A DNA stretch of 18,265 bases, taken from assembly GCA_944325235.1 (NCBI GenBank), contig CALUZE010000010.1:1-18265 (forward strand), given 5' to 3'. Shown one piece after another: positions 1 through 6,827 of the stretch. Under the pieces are notes generated by a model. That model did not search any database, was not told the DNA's origin, and saw nothing but the letters and a program-made list of their open reading frames with translations. Each line of letters begins with the position of its first letter. Within the stretch, counting starts at the first letter, position 1. Made by a program: the position numbers and the translations under genes. Origin of the DNA: an uncultured Elusimicrobiales bacterium. GTDB taxonomy: Bacteria; Elusimicrobiota; Elusimicrobia; Elusimicrobiales; Elusimicrobiaceae.

Positions 1-690
1 GTAACCCATTTTTTCTATTTTTTCAAATTCGTGCAGCATCAAAAAATACTGGCTTGTTTTTTCGTACACTTCCCCCCGGCCCAAACGCGGGTTGGGGTCG
101 TTGGGGGCCAGCTGGACGGCTTTGTTGTAATACGTGAGAGCCTCGTCCATTTGGCGCGCCTCAAAATACATAGAGCCGATTTGCGTGTAGATGGCAGGCG
201 CCAAATTCGCGTCCTCTTTTGCCAGGGCCAGCAGTTTTTCCACCGCTTTATCCAAATCAAAAAGCGAAAGCACCATCACATATTGGTACAGTATCCGCGC
301 ATTGTCCGGCTCCAATTTAAACGCCTGGTCGTAGGCTTTTTCGGCTTCGGACAGATTGTTTTTTTTGAGCTGATAGGTGCCGTACACCAGCCAGTCTTCG
401 GCGTCGTTTTCGCCTTGGTCAACAAATCCGATATACGGCTCGGCTTTTTCCGGGGCGCCGTCCGCCAGGGCTTGGGCAACCAACATCCGCTTGAGGTATT
501 TGGAATCGGGGCTTAATTGGAGGGTTTTTTCCAGCTCGGCAAAGGCTTTGGGGCTGTCCGCCCGCTGGGCGTAAACGGCTTTTAAAAATTGGGTAAACAG
601 GCGGGCTTCCGCCTTGCTTTGGTCATTAAGCGAGAAGGCCCACGCCGGGCCGGCCGCCATACACAGGGCCAACACCAAAAATTTTTTCAT
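1..690 (-). CDS. TPR-repeat periplasmic protein, 3' end cut by window edge
   Basis: An open frame starts at ATG 690 and is still open at base 1, so at least 230 residues are present and the C-terminus lies outside the window. The N-terminus is a clean Sec signal peptide (MKKFLVLALCMAAGPAWA, cleavage about residue 18), so the protein is probably periplasmic. The rest is helical and made of degenerate 34-residue TPR-like units with typical spacing (LVYGTYQLKKNNLSEAEKAY, then IYTQIGSMYFEARQMDEALT with YYNKAVQLAPNDP). TPR proteins are scaffolds; no enzymatic residues are visible. The start is supported by a GGGAG Shine-Dalgarno seven bases upstream, and the ATG overlaps the rimI stop as ATGA. It is the last visible gene of the operon. 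Partner proteins cannot be deduced. Confidence 0.85.
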   Translation of the reverse strand, partial: MKKFLVLALCMAAGPAWAFSLNDQSKAEARLFTQFLKAVYAQRADSPKAFAELEKTLQLSPDSKYLKRMLVAQALADGAPEKAEPYIGFVDQGENDAEDWLVYGTYQLKKNNLSEAEKAYDQAFKLEPDNARILYQYVMVLSLFDLDKAVEKLLALAKEDANLAPAIYTQIGSMYFEARQMDEALTYYNKAVQLAPNDPNPRLGRGEVYEKTSQYFLMLHEFEKIEKMGY

Positions 691-1121
691 AAATCGGCTC
701 CCATTATCAGTGCGTCGTCTTTCCCGTCGTAAAATTTTTCACGCCGGCCCATTTCCTTCAGCCCCGCCTTGGTGTAGAGTGCGATGGCCGGGTGGTTGCG
801 CACGTTTACTTCCAGCGTGACGGTAGTGCCGCCGCTTTCGCGCACGTTGCGCAGCGCGTAGGACAACAGCCGAAAGCCAATCCCTTTGCGGCACGCAGCG
901 GGCAGTACGGCCAAATTTAAAATTTCACAAAATCCAGCGGCCAGCCGCAGCGCCAAAAAGCCGACGATTTCGCCGTCTTCTTCCCAACACCAAATACGGG
1001 AAGCCGCGTTGGCAATTTCCCCCGCCATGCCTTTTTCGCCCCAGTGGGCGCTCATCGGCTGGGTGCTTTCAATATAAGCCAGCCGGGCGGCGTCCAACGG
1101 GCGGGCGGGGCGCATTTTCAT
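687..1121 (-). CDS. rimI: RimI-type GNAT N-acetyltransferase (ribosomal protein S18 alanine acetyltransferase)
   Basis: A 144-residue single GNAT domain, the usual length for RimI. The acetyl-CoA binding motif A is visible as LNLAVLPAACRKGIGFRLL (about residues 69-87, R/Q-x-x-G-x-G pattern). The C-terminal part has the RimI-like run NHPAIALYTKAGLKEMGRRE followed by KFYDG (from about residue 108). RimI acetylates the N-terminal alanine of ribosomal protein S18. Position directly after tsaB is a common bacterial arrangement (tsaB-rimI) and supports the call over a generic GNAT enzyme. The start ATG overlaps the tsaB stop as ATGA and has no Shine-Dalgarno of its own, so translational coupling is likely. 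The true substrate has not been tested. Confidence 0.85.
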   Translation of the reverse strand: MKMRPARPLDAARLAYIESTQPMSAHWGEKGMAGEIANAASRIWCWEEDGEIVGFLALRLAAGFCEILNLAVLPAACRKGIGFRLLSYALRNVRESGGTTVTLEVNVRNHPAIALYTKAGLKEMGRREKFYDGKDDALIMGADL

Positions 1122-1813
1122 ACGGGTTTAATCAGTTCAAAGCGGGCCGGTTTTAAATACAGCGGTTCCAGCGCGTCTTTTTCCCAGCCGTCCCCGCAGG
1201 CCATCGCCAAAAATCGGGCCGGCTGCAATTTGCACACTTTTTCGTCGGCCAGCGGATAGGCGTCCCCCAGCAAACCGGCCAGGGAGGTGCCTTCCTTATC
1301 GGTGCCGGCCACATACAACGGGCGGCCGTATTCCGCCAGGCGCTTTAACAGCTCCTCGCGCGAAAGCCAGGCCGGGCCGGCGTGTTGTTCATCAAAAATC
1401 TGCAAAAAGTATTCTTCCCTAAACGCATGCAGCACCACGGCCAGGGCACCGTCCGGGTGTTGTTTTTGCCAAGCTTGGAACGCGCGGGAAGACTGCGCCT
1501 GAAAGTGTACGGCTTCAAACATTGTAGCGCCGCGGACTTCGGTATGGTTTAAATATTTCATCATAGACGCAAACGTAAGCGAAATGCGGATGCCCGTAAA
1601 CCGCCCCGGGCCGCGGATGATAAAAATCCGCCCGATGTCCGCCAGTTCCGCCCCGGCCTTGGCCAGCAACGCATTTAACACGGAAAATAACAACTTTTCC
1701 TGTTTGATGCCTTTGCGGCGGGCCACAAAGCGTTTGCCGTCTTTTTCCAACACCAACAGAAGCGGCGAAGAAGACGTATCCATCGCCAAAGTTACTTGTT
1801 TGCCGCTTTGCAT
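1118..1813 (-). CDS. tsaB: TsaB, tRNA t6A37 threonylcarbamoyltransferase complex dimerization subunit
   Basis: A 231-residue ASKHA-fold protein. The N-terminal LAMDTSSSPLLLVLEKDGK and the family signature RGPGRFTGIRISLTFA (about residues 67-82) are characteristic of TsaB (YeaZ). TsaB forms a heterodimer with TsaD and works with the TsaE ATPase to transfer threonylcarbamoyl to A37 of ANN-decoding tRNAs. The frame is open further upstream to 1945, but ATG 1813 is preferred. It is preceded by a strong GGAGG at 1818-1822 with a four-base spacer, and it puts the DTSS motif at the expected distance from the N-terminus. This start overlaps the end of tsaE by 22 bases. The stop overlaps rimI by ATGA. 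tsaD and tsaC are not in the window. Confidence 0.93.
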   Translation of the reverse strand: MQSGKQVTLAMDTSSSPLLLVLEKDGKRFVARRKGIKQEKLLFSVLNALLAKAGAELADIGRIFIIRGPGRFTGIRISLTFASMMKYLNHTEVRGATMFEAVHFQAQSSRAFQAWQKQHPDGALAVVLHAFREEYFLQIFDEQHAGPAWLSREELLKRLAEYGRPLYVAGTDKEGTSLAGLLGDAYPLADEKVCKLQPARFLAMACGDGWEKDALEPLYLKPARFELIKPV

Positions 1814-2268
1814 AATTCCTCCAACAGCGCGTCGGACACGCGCCCAAAAGAGTGGAGCGCAATTTCGCGCTCGTCCCCTTCTTTTAAGATAAAATCCATT
1901 TCCAGGCGGTCCTGCGGCAGCATATGGCGGATAGGGTCCGGCCATTCTGCCAGGATGACGGCTTTTTCGTCCTCCAGCATTTCTTCAAAGCCGAGGTTGA
2001 ACACTTCGCCTTCTTCCAGGCGGAACAAATCGATGTGAAACAGCCGATGATTTTTGTTTTTGTATTCCTTCATCAGGCTAAAGCTGGCGCTGGTGGGCGA
2101 GCTTTTAAGCCCCATGGCGGCCGCAATGCCTTTGACAAACACGGTTTTGCCCGCGCCGATCGGCCCGCGCAAAAAGATGATTTCGCCCCCTTTTAGCGAG
2201 TGAGCAAAACGGGAAGCCAACGCCAGGGTGTCTTCACGCGAGTGGGAAACGAGATGTCCTGTTTTCAT
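1792..2268 (-). CDS. tsaE: TsaE, P-loop ATPase for tRNA t6A37 synthesis
   Basis: A 158-residue protein with a Walker A motif GPIGAGKT (residues 35-42). It is followed by the family-typical SSPTSASFSLMKEYKNKNHR, then LFHIDLFRLEEGEVFNLGFE and AVILAEWPDPI (the catalytic and Walker B-like region). Size and motif order match TsaE (YjeE). TsaE hydrolyses ATP to reset the TsaB-TsaD complex during t6A formation. The start codon overlaps the stop of the upstream gene (TAATG). A weak GGTGA precedes it. The 3' end contains the tsaB Shine-Dalgarno and start, so tsaE and tsaB are almost certainly made from one message. Confidence 0.94.
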   Translation of the reverse strand: MKTGHLVSHSREDTLALASRFAHSLKGGEIIFLRGPIGAGKTVFVKGIAAAMGLKSSPTSASFSLMKEYKNKNHRLFHIDLFRLEEGEVFNLGFEEMLEDEKAVILAEWPDPIRHMLPQDRLEMDFILKEGDEREIALHSFGRVSDALLEELCKAANK

Positions 2269-2726
2269 TATTTCACCGTCTTAATGCAAATTTCGTGGCC
2301 GTCTATTTCCCGGCGGTCTAAATTGGTGGGATCCGGCACTTCTTTGCCGTCCACGGAAAAAACATATTTGTATTCACCGCCCGTCAACGCAACAGACGTT
2401 TCAAAATAGCCTTTGCGGTAGGCTTTCAGCACAATCGGGTCTTTGCCCCAGCGGTTGAAATCGGCCAGCAGTTCCACTTTTTTGGCACCGGGAGCCGTCA
2501 AATAAAACTTGCGGTATTTTACTTCCGTATCGTATTTTTGCGGAGTCGGTTTCATCCGCGCAAGTAAGCTTTCCTTATTCAGCGGCGCCACGGAAGCGGA
2601 GCTTTCAATCGTGTCGGCGGCGTAGTCGTAGTAATCTTCGGACGCGACAAAGAACCACGTCAGCACAATCACAATCAGCAACACAAAGAGCACAAACAAA
2701 GCACCGGGTTTTTTAATCTTCGGCAT
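2268..2726 (-). CDS. Membrane-anchored CBM48 / AMPK-type glycogen-binding domain protein
   Basis: A 152-residue protein. Residues about 9-28 form one hydrophobic segment (ALFVLFVLLIVIVLTWFFVA) with Lys/Pro before it, which looks like an uncleaved anchor with the rest outside the cytoplasm. After a linker, residues about 70-152 form an early-set beta domain. It contains RKFYLTAPGAKKVELLADFN then RWGKDPIVLKAYRKGYFETS, and GGEYKYVFSVDGKEVPDPTN, which is the classic CBM48/AMPK-beta pattern (AxxVxLxGDFNxW...G.Y.YKF.VDG). Such domains bind alpha-glucans, but single-domain bacterial versions may have other ligands. An AAGGAG eight bases upstream supports the start. It overlaps the radical SAM gene by 14 bases and tsaE by one. 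Its role inside a tRNA-modification operon is unknown. Confidence 0.8.
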   Translation of the reverse strand: MPKIKKPGALFVLFVLLIVIVLTWFFVASEDYYDYAADTIESSASVAPLNKESLLARMKPTPQKYDTEVKYRKFYLTAPGAKKVELLADFNRWGKDPIVLKAYRKGYFETSVALTGGEYKYVFSVDGKEVPDPTNLDRREIDGHEICIKTVK

Positions 2727-3366
2727 CTAAAAAACTCCTTAAATAAAATTCAGCCCCACATTCCTGGGCGACTTTTTTGACAGCCTGTGCATCCGCACCG
2801 GTTTTGTCTACACAGCTGGCTACCACACGGTCAAACCCGGCATCCGCGCACAGGCGGATGAACTCGCACACGGCGTCGTAGCCGTTTTCGTAACCGGGGG
2901 CGGGGCACACAATGCGGCGCCAGACGGTTTCGTTCTCGGCGTTCAGGCTGACGTTTACCACGTCCACCACGCGGCGCAAGTCGGGCACGATGTTTTTATG
3001 GTTAATCAAATTGCCCAACCCGTTGGTGTTCAGCCGCACTTTAAACGGCGGATATTTGGCCTGTGCCATCCAGCCTTTAAGCGTCTGGGCCGTAAACAGC
3101 AGTACGTCTAGGCGCATGGTCGGCTCGCCATAGCCGCAGAACACGACCTCTTTAAACGGCGCTTTTTTAAGTTCCTTCTCCAGGGCGGCCACCACTTCGC
3201 CGGCGGTAGGTTCGTTGCCTTGCAAATTCAGGTTGTTGCCGTGGAAGTCCATTTTCCACTTGGTTTTAATGCAAAAGGTGCATAGGTTCGGGCAACGGTT
3301 GGTAATGTTCAGATAGACGCCATCCCCAAAGCGGTAGGCGATTTTGGGCGTTTCTTGTTTTGCCAT
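2713..3366 (-). CDS. Radical SAM protein, TatD-linked type
   Basis: A 217-residue short radical SAM enzyme. The 4Fe-4S/SAM binding motif is NRCPNLCTFC (Cys25, Cys29, Cys32; CxxxCxxC). VVFCGYGEPTMR (about residues 74-85) is the GEP-type SAM-contacting strand, and VRLNTNGLGN and VVDVVNVSLNAEN follow as expected for the partial TIM barrel. The compact length and pattern resemble the family usually called TatD-associated radical SAM; its substrate is unknown. No tatD gene is in the window. The start is supported by AGAGG six bases upstream. It is the first gene of the operon, with a TATAAT at 3384-3389 just ahead. The named subfamily is from recognition of the pattern, so the radical SAM call is much surer than the subfamily. 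Confidence 0.85.
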   Translation of the reverse strand: MAKQETPKIAYRFGDGVYLNITNRCPNLCTFCIKTKWKMDFHGNNLNLQGNEPTAGEVVAALEKELKKAPFKEVVFCGYGEPTMRLDVLLFTAQTLKGWMAQAKYPPFKVRLNTNGLGNLINHKNIVPDLRRVVDVVNVSLNAENETVWRRIVCPAPGYENGYDAVCEFIRLCADAGFDRVVASCVDKTGADAQAVKKVAQECGAEFYLRSFLDAED

Positions 3367-3383
3367 AAATACCTCTTATAGTT

Positions 3384-3389
3384 ATTATA
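3384..3389 (-). promoter_or_regulatory. -10 box (TATAAT) for the radical SAM-tsaE-tsaB-rimI-TPR operon
   Basis: A perfect TATAAT lies on the minus strand. Initiation about seven bases downstream would give a leader of roughly ten bases carrying the AGAGG ribosome binding site of the radical SAM gene. No convincing -35 box is seen at 16-18 bases spacing. Confidence 0.5.
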
Positions 3390-3471
3390 CCAATTTGCAT
3401 ACGGCGCAACCCGCCCGAAAGAGGCTAGAAAAACGGACACGGACAAACGAAAATTAATAAAATAAAAGTAG

Positions 3472-3556
3472 GGAGAGGTGGCCGAGTGGTTTAAGGCACT
3501 AGTCTTGAAAACTGGCATACCGCAAGGTATCGAGGGTTCGAATCCCTCCCTCTCCG
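3472..3556 (+). tRNA. tRNA-Ser (anticodon UGA)
   Basis: A full cloverleaf of 85 bases can be folded. The acceptor stem is GGAGAGG/CCTCTCC with discriminator G3556. The anticodon stem is CTAGT/ACTGG around the loop CTTGAAA, with anticodon TGA at 3506-3508. There is a long class II variable arm (3516-3531 region, TACCGCAAGGTA) and a T arm GAGGG-TTCGAAT-CCCTC. The long variable arm together with the anticodon identifies serine. The 3' CCA is not encoded. A strong hairpin terminator follows 22 bases later. Confidence 0.97.
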
Positions 3557-3578
3557 TATTTTAGTTTTAAGTTTCTTA

Positions 3579-3615
3579 AAAATCCCCGTTAGGCTCTACG
3601 CCAAACGGGGATTTT
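3579..3615 (+). terminator. Hairpin terminator after tRNA-Ser
   Basis: A perfect 12-bp inverted repeat (AAAATCCCCGTT at 3579-3590, AACGGGGATTTT at 3604-3615) has a 13-base loop and is followed by a broken T-run. This fits a Rho-independent terminator for the tRNA transcript. The A-rich left arm could also make it work in the other direction. Confidence 0.8.
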
Positions 3616-3705
3616 GCTGTTTTAGAACTTCTTTTACTCACTACAAAGCAAAAAATGATTGCGTATTCCCAATAGGAATATTGTTTTTTACAAGCCCTAT
3701 AACCT

Positions 3706-3737
3706 AAAACTCCCCAGGCATATGCCTAGGGAGTTTT
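3706..3737. terminator. Long near-perfect palindrome, likely terminator of the DUF2931-like lipoprotein gene
   Basis: AAAACTCCC-C-AGGCA at 3706-3720 pairs with TGCCT-A-GGGAGTTTT at 3722/3723-3737 with only one mismatch (C/A), and the centre AGGCATATGCCT is a perfect palindrome. It lies about 65 bases past the 3' end of the minus-strand lipoprotein gene. In that direction the stem ends in TTTT, so termination is plausible, but the T-run is short. The spacing and perfect symmetry could also suit a protein-binding site. Confidence 0.5.
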
Positions 3738-3801
3738 GATACTTACGTATGGTTACTTTGCGCCGCCAGCAATTAGGAGAGCGCCAAGGTCTCTTCTCTT
3801 A

Positions 3802-5043
3802 TTAGGGCAAATTTTCATTCCAGTAAGTCTTTTCGGACGGATCTTCTTCCGGCAAGCCATTCTTTTTGAGATTTTCGGTCGCTTTAGGAAAGTTTCTCAA
3901 AGCCATTTGCTGGTATTCGTTCCAACTGGCTACCGGTTCCTCGGGAGATTGGTACATCATCTCCATTTGAGGGACATTTTCCCATAAGAAGGAATGTTCT
4001 TTTGCCTGATAGCGGGCCAACTGTTCGGTTTTTCCCGTAATTTGATTATAGGCGTAGAGCGTTATTTGTCCGTAAGGAGCCAGCGTAATTAAAAGAGCGT
4101 CCCAAGGTCTATCGCCTTCCACCATTAGCTTTTCAATCATCTCTTGGCGGGGCAAATCGGCTTCCAACACATAACTCTTATTTTCAGCAATAGAATACCA
4201 AGCCACTCTAAAAGTATATGGTAGGGGTTTTTCGTTTTCAAGCCGTATGCTGTGATTAGAAAAAGAGGCCGCATTTTTTAAGAAAATTTTGGGAAACACA
4301 TACACCGCATCTTCGTATTCATCAGAAAGAGAAAAAGAGGCTTTTAACAGTTCCGCAGGGTAAAGCGTGGGCGCCTGCATGTGAATGGCGTACTCCGTAA
4401 TGCCTGCTTCTGATTTTTTTACAGTATCGTAATCTTCGGGGATTTCCCCTCTTTTACGAACGGCAAGAGCGCCCTTGTAATACTGAAGCAGTTCCTCCCG
4501 CACTTCTTTGAAGAATTTGCCCGTATCTCGTCCGCCCCATTGTTCAATGTACGCTTCCGCTTGTTCGGCACTGGGAGGAATGGGCATATGGCCTAAAGCC
4601 ATGTCTATTGCATATTTTCTTGCTTCATCTATTTTTTTCAAATTTGGCTTGTAAGGATTGGCTTCTTCATAAACGATAACAGCAGAAAGCACTTCCGGAG
4701 AAATGGTCGGTTCCGGCAGAGATATGTTTTCTTGCGTCATAGCAATAGCACGAAGCATTTGCAGCCGCATATTAATAAGCGTGTTCCAGAACCATTTTTC
4801 TTCCGGCGTATCCAACACGTCCATCATTTTATCCAAGCTATTGTTAGATTCTGCATAGTTAAATGTTTCAAAAAAATTTTTCGGCACGGTAGTTAAGCTG
4901 GGATCAATCGCTTTTGCCAGTTTTTGTTTAATTTCTGGCGTGGCATAGGGAGATGATGTATCATTAGAAGATGGGCTGCCGATGCACCCCATCTGGGAAT
5001 AAAAAAGAGAGGCTACTAACGCCAAATTGAATAATTTTTTCAT
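3802..5043 (-). CDS. Lipoprotein with C-terminal DUF2931-like domain
   Basis: A 413-residue protein. The N-terminus MKKLFNLALVASLFYSQMGC looks like a lipoprotein signal with Cys20, although the lipobox (QMGC) is weak, so a simple secreted form is possible. Residues about 30-215 are helical and not recognised. The C-terminal half (about 215-375) has the DUF2931 pattern: RVAWYSIAENKSYVLEADLP followed by a variable stretch, then WDALLITLAPYGQITLYAYN and ARYQAKEHSF. DUF2931 proteins are bacterial lipoproteins of unknown function. The start is supported by GAGGAG seven bases upstream and a good promoter. The gene is visibly richer in A/T, with A/T-ending codons, than all its neighbours and sits between a tRNA gene and a divergent gene, which hints at later acquisition. 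Confidence 0.8.
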   Translation of the reverse strand: MKKLFNLALVASLFYSQMGCIGSPSSNDTSSPYATPEIKQKLAKAIDPSLTTVPKNFFETFNYAESNNSLDKMMDVLDTPEEKWFWNTLINMRLQMLRAIAMTQENISLPEPTISPEVLSAVIVYEEANPYKPNLKKIDEARKYAIDMALGHMPIPPSAEQAEAYIEQWGGRDTGKFFKEVREELLQYYKGALAVRKRGEIPEDYDTVKKSEAGITEYAIHMQAPTLYPAELLKASFSLSDEYEDAVYVFPKIFLKNAASFSNHSIRLENEKPLPYTFRVAWYSIAENKSYVLEADLPRQEMIEKLMVEGDRPWDALLITLAPYGQITLYAYNQITGKTEQLARYQAKEHSFLWENVPQMEMMYQSPEEPVASWNEYQQMALRNFPKATENLKKNGLPEEDPSEKTYWNENLP

Positions 5044-5071
5044 ACACGCTCCTCACTGCATAATTTGAATT

Positions 5072-5100
5072 ATTATAGCAGAAATGCTATTAAGTGAAAA
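5072..5100 (-). promoter_or_regulatory. Promoter of the DUF2931-like lipoprotein gene with an overlapping dyad
   Basis: On the minus strand TTTTCA (5095-5100) and TATAAT (5072-5077) are 17 bases apart, a good sigma70-type promoter. The perfect inverted repeat ATAGCA-GAAA-TGCTAT (5075-5090) fills the spacer and touches the -10 box, so it could be an operator. The -35 box overlaps the first codons of the divergent gene. Confidence 0.6.
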
Positions 5101-5957
5101 AAATTTTTTTATTGTTTTTTCTCTGCTGCACCCTGCTGCCGGGCGTGATGCCCGTGCAGGCGCGGGTGTATTGGCTGGGGCGCAACATTGATATGGCCCT
5201 GCAATTTGGTATCCACACCAAACAGAACTGGCGTATGGTCCGCTCGTACGGGCATTCGCTGTTGGTTGTCATTCCGCAAAATCCCCAAGCTTTCGCCCGC
5301 AAATACAATCCACAAAACCCCAACGCCTATTTTAAAGAATTGGAACAAGATTTCGGCCACGGTTACAAAGGTTTTATCATTGCCGCCTACGCCGAAAACG
5401 GCACCCACCTCATCGGACACGCCGACGGATACTTGGTGGCCCGCCTCAACGCCCCGCGGGAAATGGAATCCGTGCGGGATTTCTTCGCCCAGCGCGATAA
5501 CGGAAAATGGAATTTTGCGTTCGGCGAAGTTTTCTCCCCTTATGGCGATGAAGATTTCGCCCTGCGCCTGCTGCAGCGCGCGCGGCGCTACATAAACTAT
5601 ACCCGCCGCCGCCCGCTGCCTTATGGCACTTTCTATTTCATTACGGAACGCTTCAGCGAAAAAAAACCGGATAAAGCCGTGAACTGTAACGCATTTGCCT
5701 ATTCGCTGGTGCGCTATGCGGGGGCCACCCGCGTGCCCGACTTATACGCCCAACGCGTCATGCCGGGGATTTCCCATTTGCTGCCCCGCGCCTTATTTGA
5801 AGCCGCCCCTTCCCATTCGGCGTACTTCGCGGTTCTGAAAAAATACCGGCCCGTTCCCTACGCTTCCGCCATACGCCGGCTGCACCAACGGCGTCTCGTT
5901 CAAAAAAAGCTAAAAGCATCTCATTTTCCCGTCCGCGGCGCAAAAAAGATAAAATAA
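5094..5957 (+). CDS. Secreted protein, possible permuted NlpC/P60-like hydrolase
   Basis: A 287-residue protein with a Sec signal peptide (MKKIFLLFFLCCTLLPGVMPVQA, about residues 1-23), so probably periplasmic or exported. The start codon is GTG; it gives the canonical signal peptide, but there is no clear Shine-Dalgarno. I do not recognise the family firmly. A His in SYGHSLLVVIP (His54) on a predicted strand, followed much later by a Cys in VNCNAFAYSLVRYAGA (Cys198) at a helix start, resembles the His-first, NCxxF arrangement of circularly permuted NlpC/P60 or LRAT-like papain-fold enzymes. That would suggest a peptidase or acyl hydrolase acting on the envelope, but this is inference. The C-terminal tail is strongly basic (RRLHQRRLVQKKLKASHF). 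The next gene starts four bases after the stop. Confidence 0.75.
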   Translation: MKKIFLLFFLCCTLLPGVMPVQARVYWLGRNIDMALQFGIHTKQNWRMVRSYGHSLLVVIPQNPQAFARKYNPQNPNAYFKELEQDFGHGYKGFIIAAYAENGTHLIGHADGYLVARLNAPREMESVRDFFAQRDNGKWNFAFGEVFSPYGDEDFALRLLQRARRYINYTRRRPLPYGTFYFITERFSEKKPDKAVNCNAFAYSLVRYAGATRVPDLYAQRVMPGISHLLPRALFEAAPSHSAYFAVLKKYRPVPYASAIRRLHQRRLVQKKLKASHFPVRGAKKIK

Positions 5958-5961
5958 GCGT

Positions 5962-6771
5962 ATGCATTCCCGACTGATTTTACTCGGCACAGGCAACGCG
6001 CTTGTGACCAAATGCTACAATACGTGTTTTGCCCTGAAAAACGGGGAGCAATACTTTCTGACGGACGCCGGCGGCGGCAACGGCATTTTGGCCCAGCTGG
6101 AAAAAGCCCATATTCCGCTTGCCCATATTCCCGCGCTGTTTGTTACGCACGGACACACGGACCATATTTTGGGCGCCATTTGGGTCATCCGCCTGGCGGC
6201 CTCGCTTTTTACGCGCGGCAAACACCCGGGCTTAACCATTTTTTGCCACGATGAATGCGAAGAAAAACTCCGCACCTTCTGCCGCATGACGCTGACCGCC
6301 AAACTACAAGCCGTCTTGGACCGCGGCGTAAAATTCGTCCGCCTGCAAGACGGAGATACGTTCACTGCCGCCGGATTTGCCTGCACCGCGTTTGACATTC
6401 ATTCCACCAAAACCAAACAATTCGGCTACCGTGCCGTCCTGCCGGACGGGCAGGTGCTGGTCTGTTTGGGCGACGAGCCGTACAACCCCGCCTGCCAACG
6501 CTACGCGCAGGGGGCGGATTGGCTGCTTTCGGAAGCGTTTTGTTTGTATGCGGAACGCGAACAATTTAACCCCTACGAAAAACACCACAGCACCGCCCTG
6601 GACGCGGCCCGCACCGCCAGCGAACTGGGCGCCAAGCACCTGGTGCTCTACCACACGCAGGACAACTGCCTGCCCGAACGCAAACGGTTGTATACGGCAG
6701 AAGCAAGGCAGGTTTTTGCCGGCCCGGTGTACGTGCCGGACGATTTGGAAACATTGGACCTGGCCCGCTGA
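5962..6771 (+). CDS. Metallo-beta-lactamase fold hydrolase, RNase Z-like
   Basis: A 269-residue cytoplasmic protein. It starts with LILLGTGNA (strand plus turn as in RNase Z/AtsA-type enzymes) and has the metal motif THGHTDH (residues 62-68; His63, His65, Asp67, His68). Further ligands are likely His147 (FDIHST), Asp171 (LGDEP) and His231 (LYHT). The segment KHHSTALDAARTASELGAKH with LVLYHT matches the HST...LVLTH end of RNase Z-like proteins. It may be a tRNA 3'-processing nuclease, or an unassigned MBL hydrolase of the same subgroup. An RNase Z-type exosite arm is not obvious, so no gene symbol is given. It lies four bases after the secreted protein gene and is followed by a strong terminator. 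Confidence 0.85.
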   Translation: MHSRLILLGTGNALVTKCYNTCFALKNGEQYFLTDAGGGNGILAQLEKAHIPLAHIPALFVTHGHTDHILGAIWVIRLAASLFTRGKHPGLTIFCHDECEEKLRTFCRMTLTAKLQAVLDRGVKFVRLQDGDTFTAAGFACTAFDIHSTKTKQFGYRAVLPDGQVLVCLGDEPYNPACQRYAQGADWLLSEAFCLYAEREQFNPYEKHHSTALDAARTASELGAKHLVLYHTQDNCLPERKRLYTAEARQVFAGPVYVPDDLETLDLAR

Positions 6772-6782
6772 TTTAAAGGACA

Positions 6783-6809
6783 AAAAACCCCGCTTTCGGC
6801 GGGGTTTTT
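6783..6809. terminator. Bidirectional hairpin terminator between convergent genes
   Basis: AAAAA-CCCCGC, loop TTTCG, GCGGGG-TTTTT: an 11-bp stem whose outer A and T runs give a U-tract in both directions. It serves the MBL hydrolase gene (ends 6771, plus) and the 175-residue gene (ends 6828, minus). Confidence 0.93.
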
Positions 6810-6827
6810 AATGGCAACAAAACGGCG

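Noticed and set aside
31..516. 161-residue plus-strand frame opposite the TPR gene
   Set aside because: The minus-strand frame has a signal peptide, Shine-Dalgarno and TPR repeats. The plus frame is a codon shadow with no family resemblance.
1814..1945. Upstream extension of tsaB to ATG 1945
   Set aside because: It would add 44 residues lying wholly inside tsaE. The GGAGG at 1818-1822 and the family N-terminus point to ATG 1813.
3472..5093. Genomic island bounded by tRNA-Ser attachment repeats
   Set aside because: No second copy of the tRNA 3' end and no integrase gene were found in the window.
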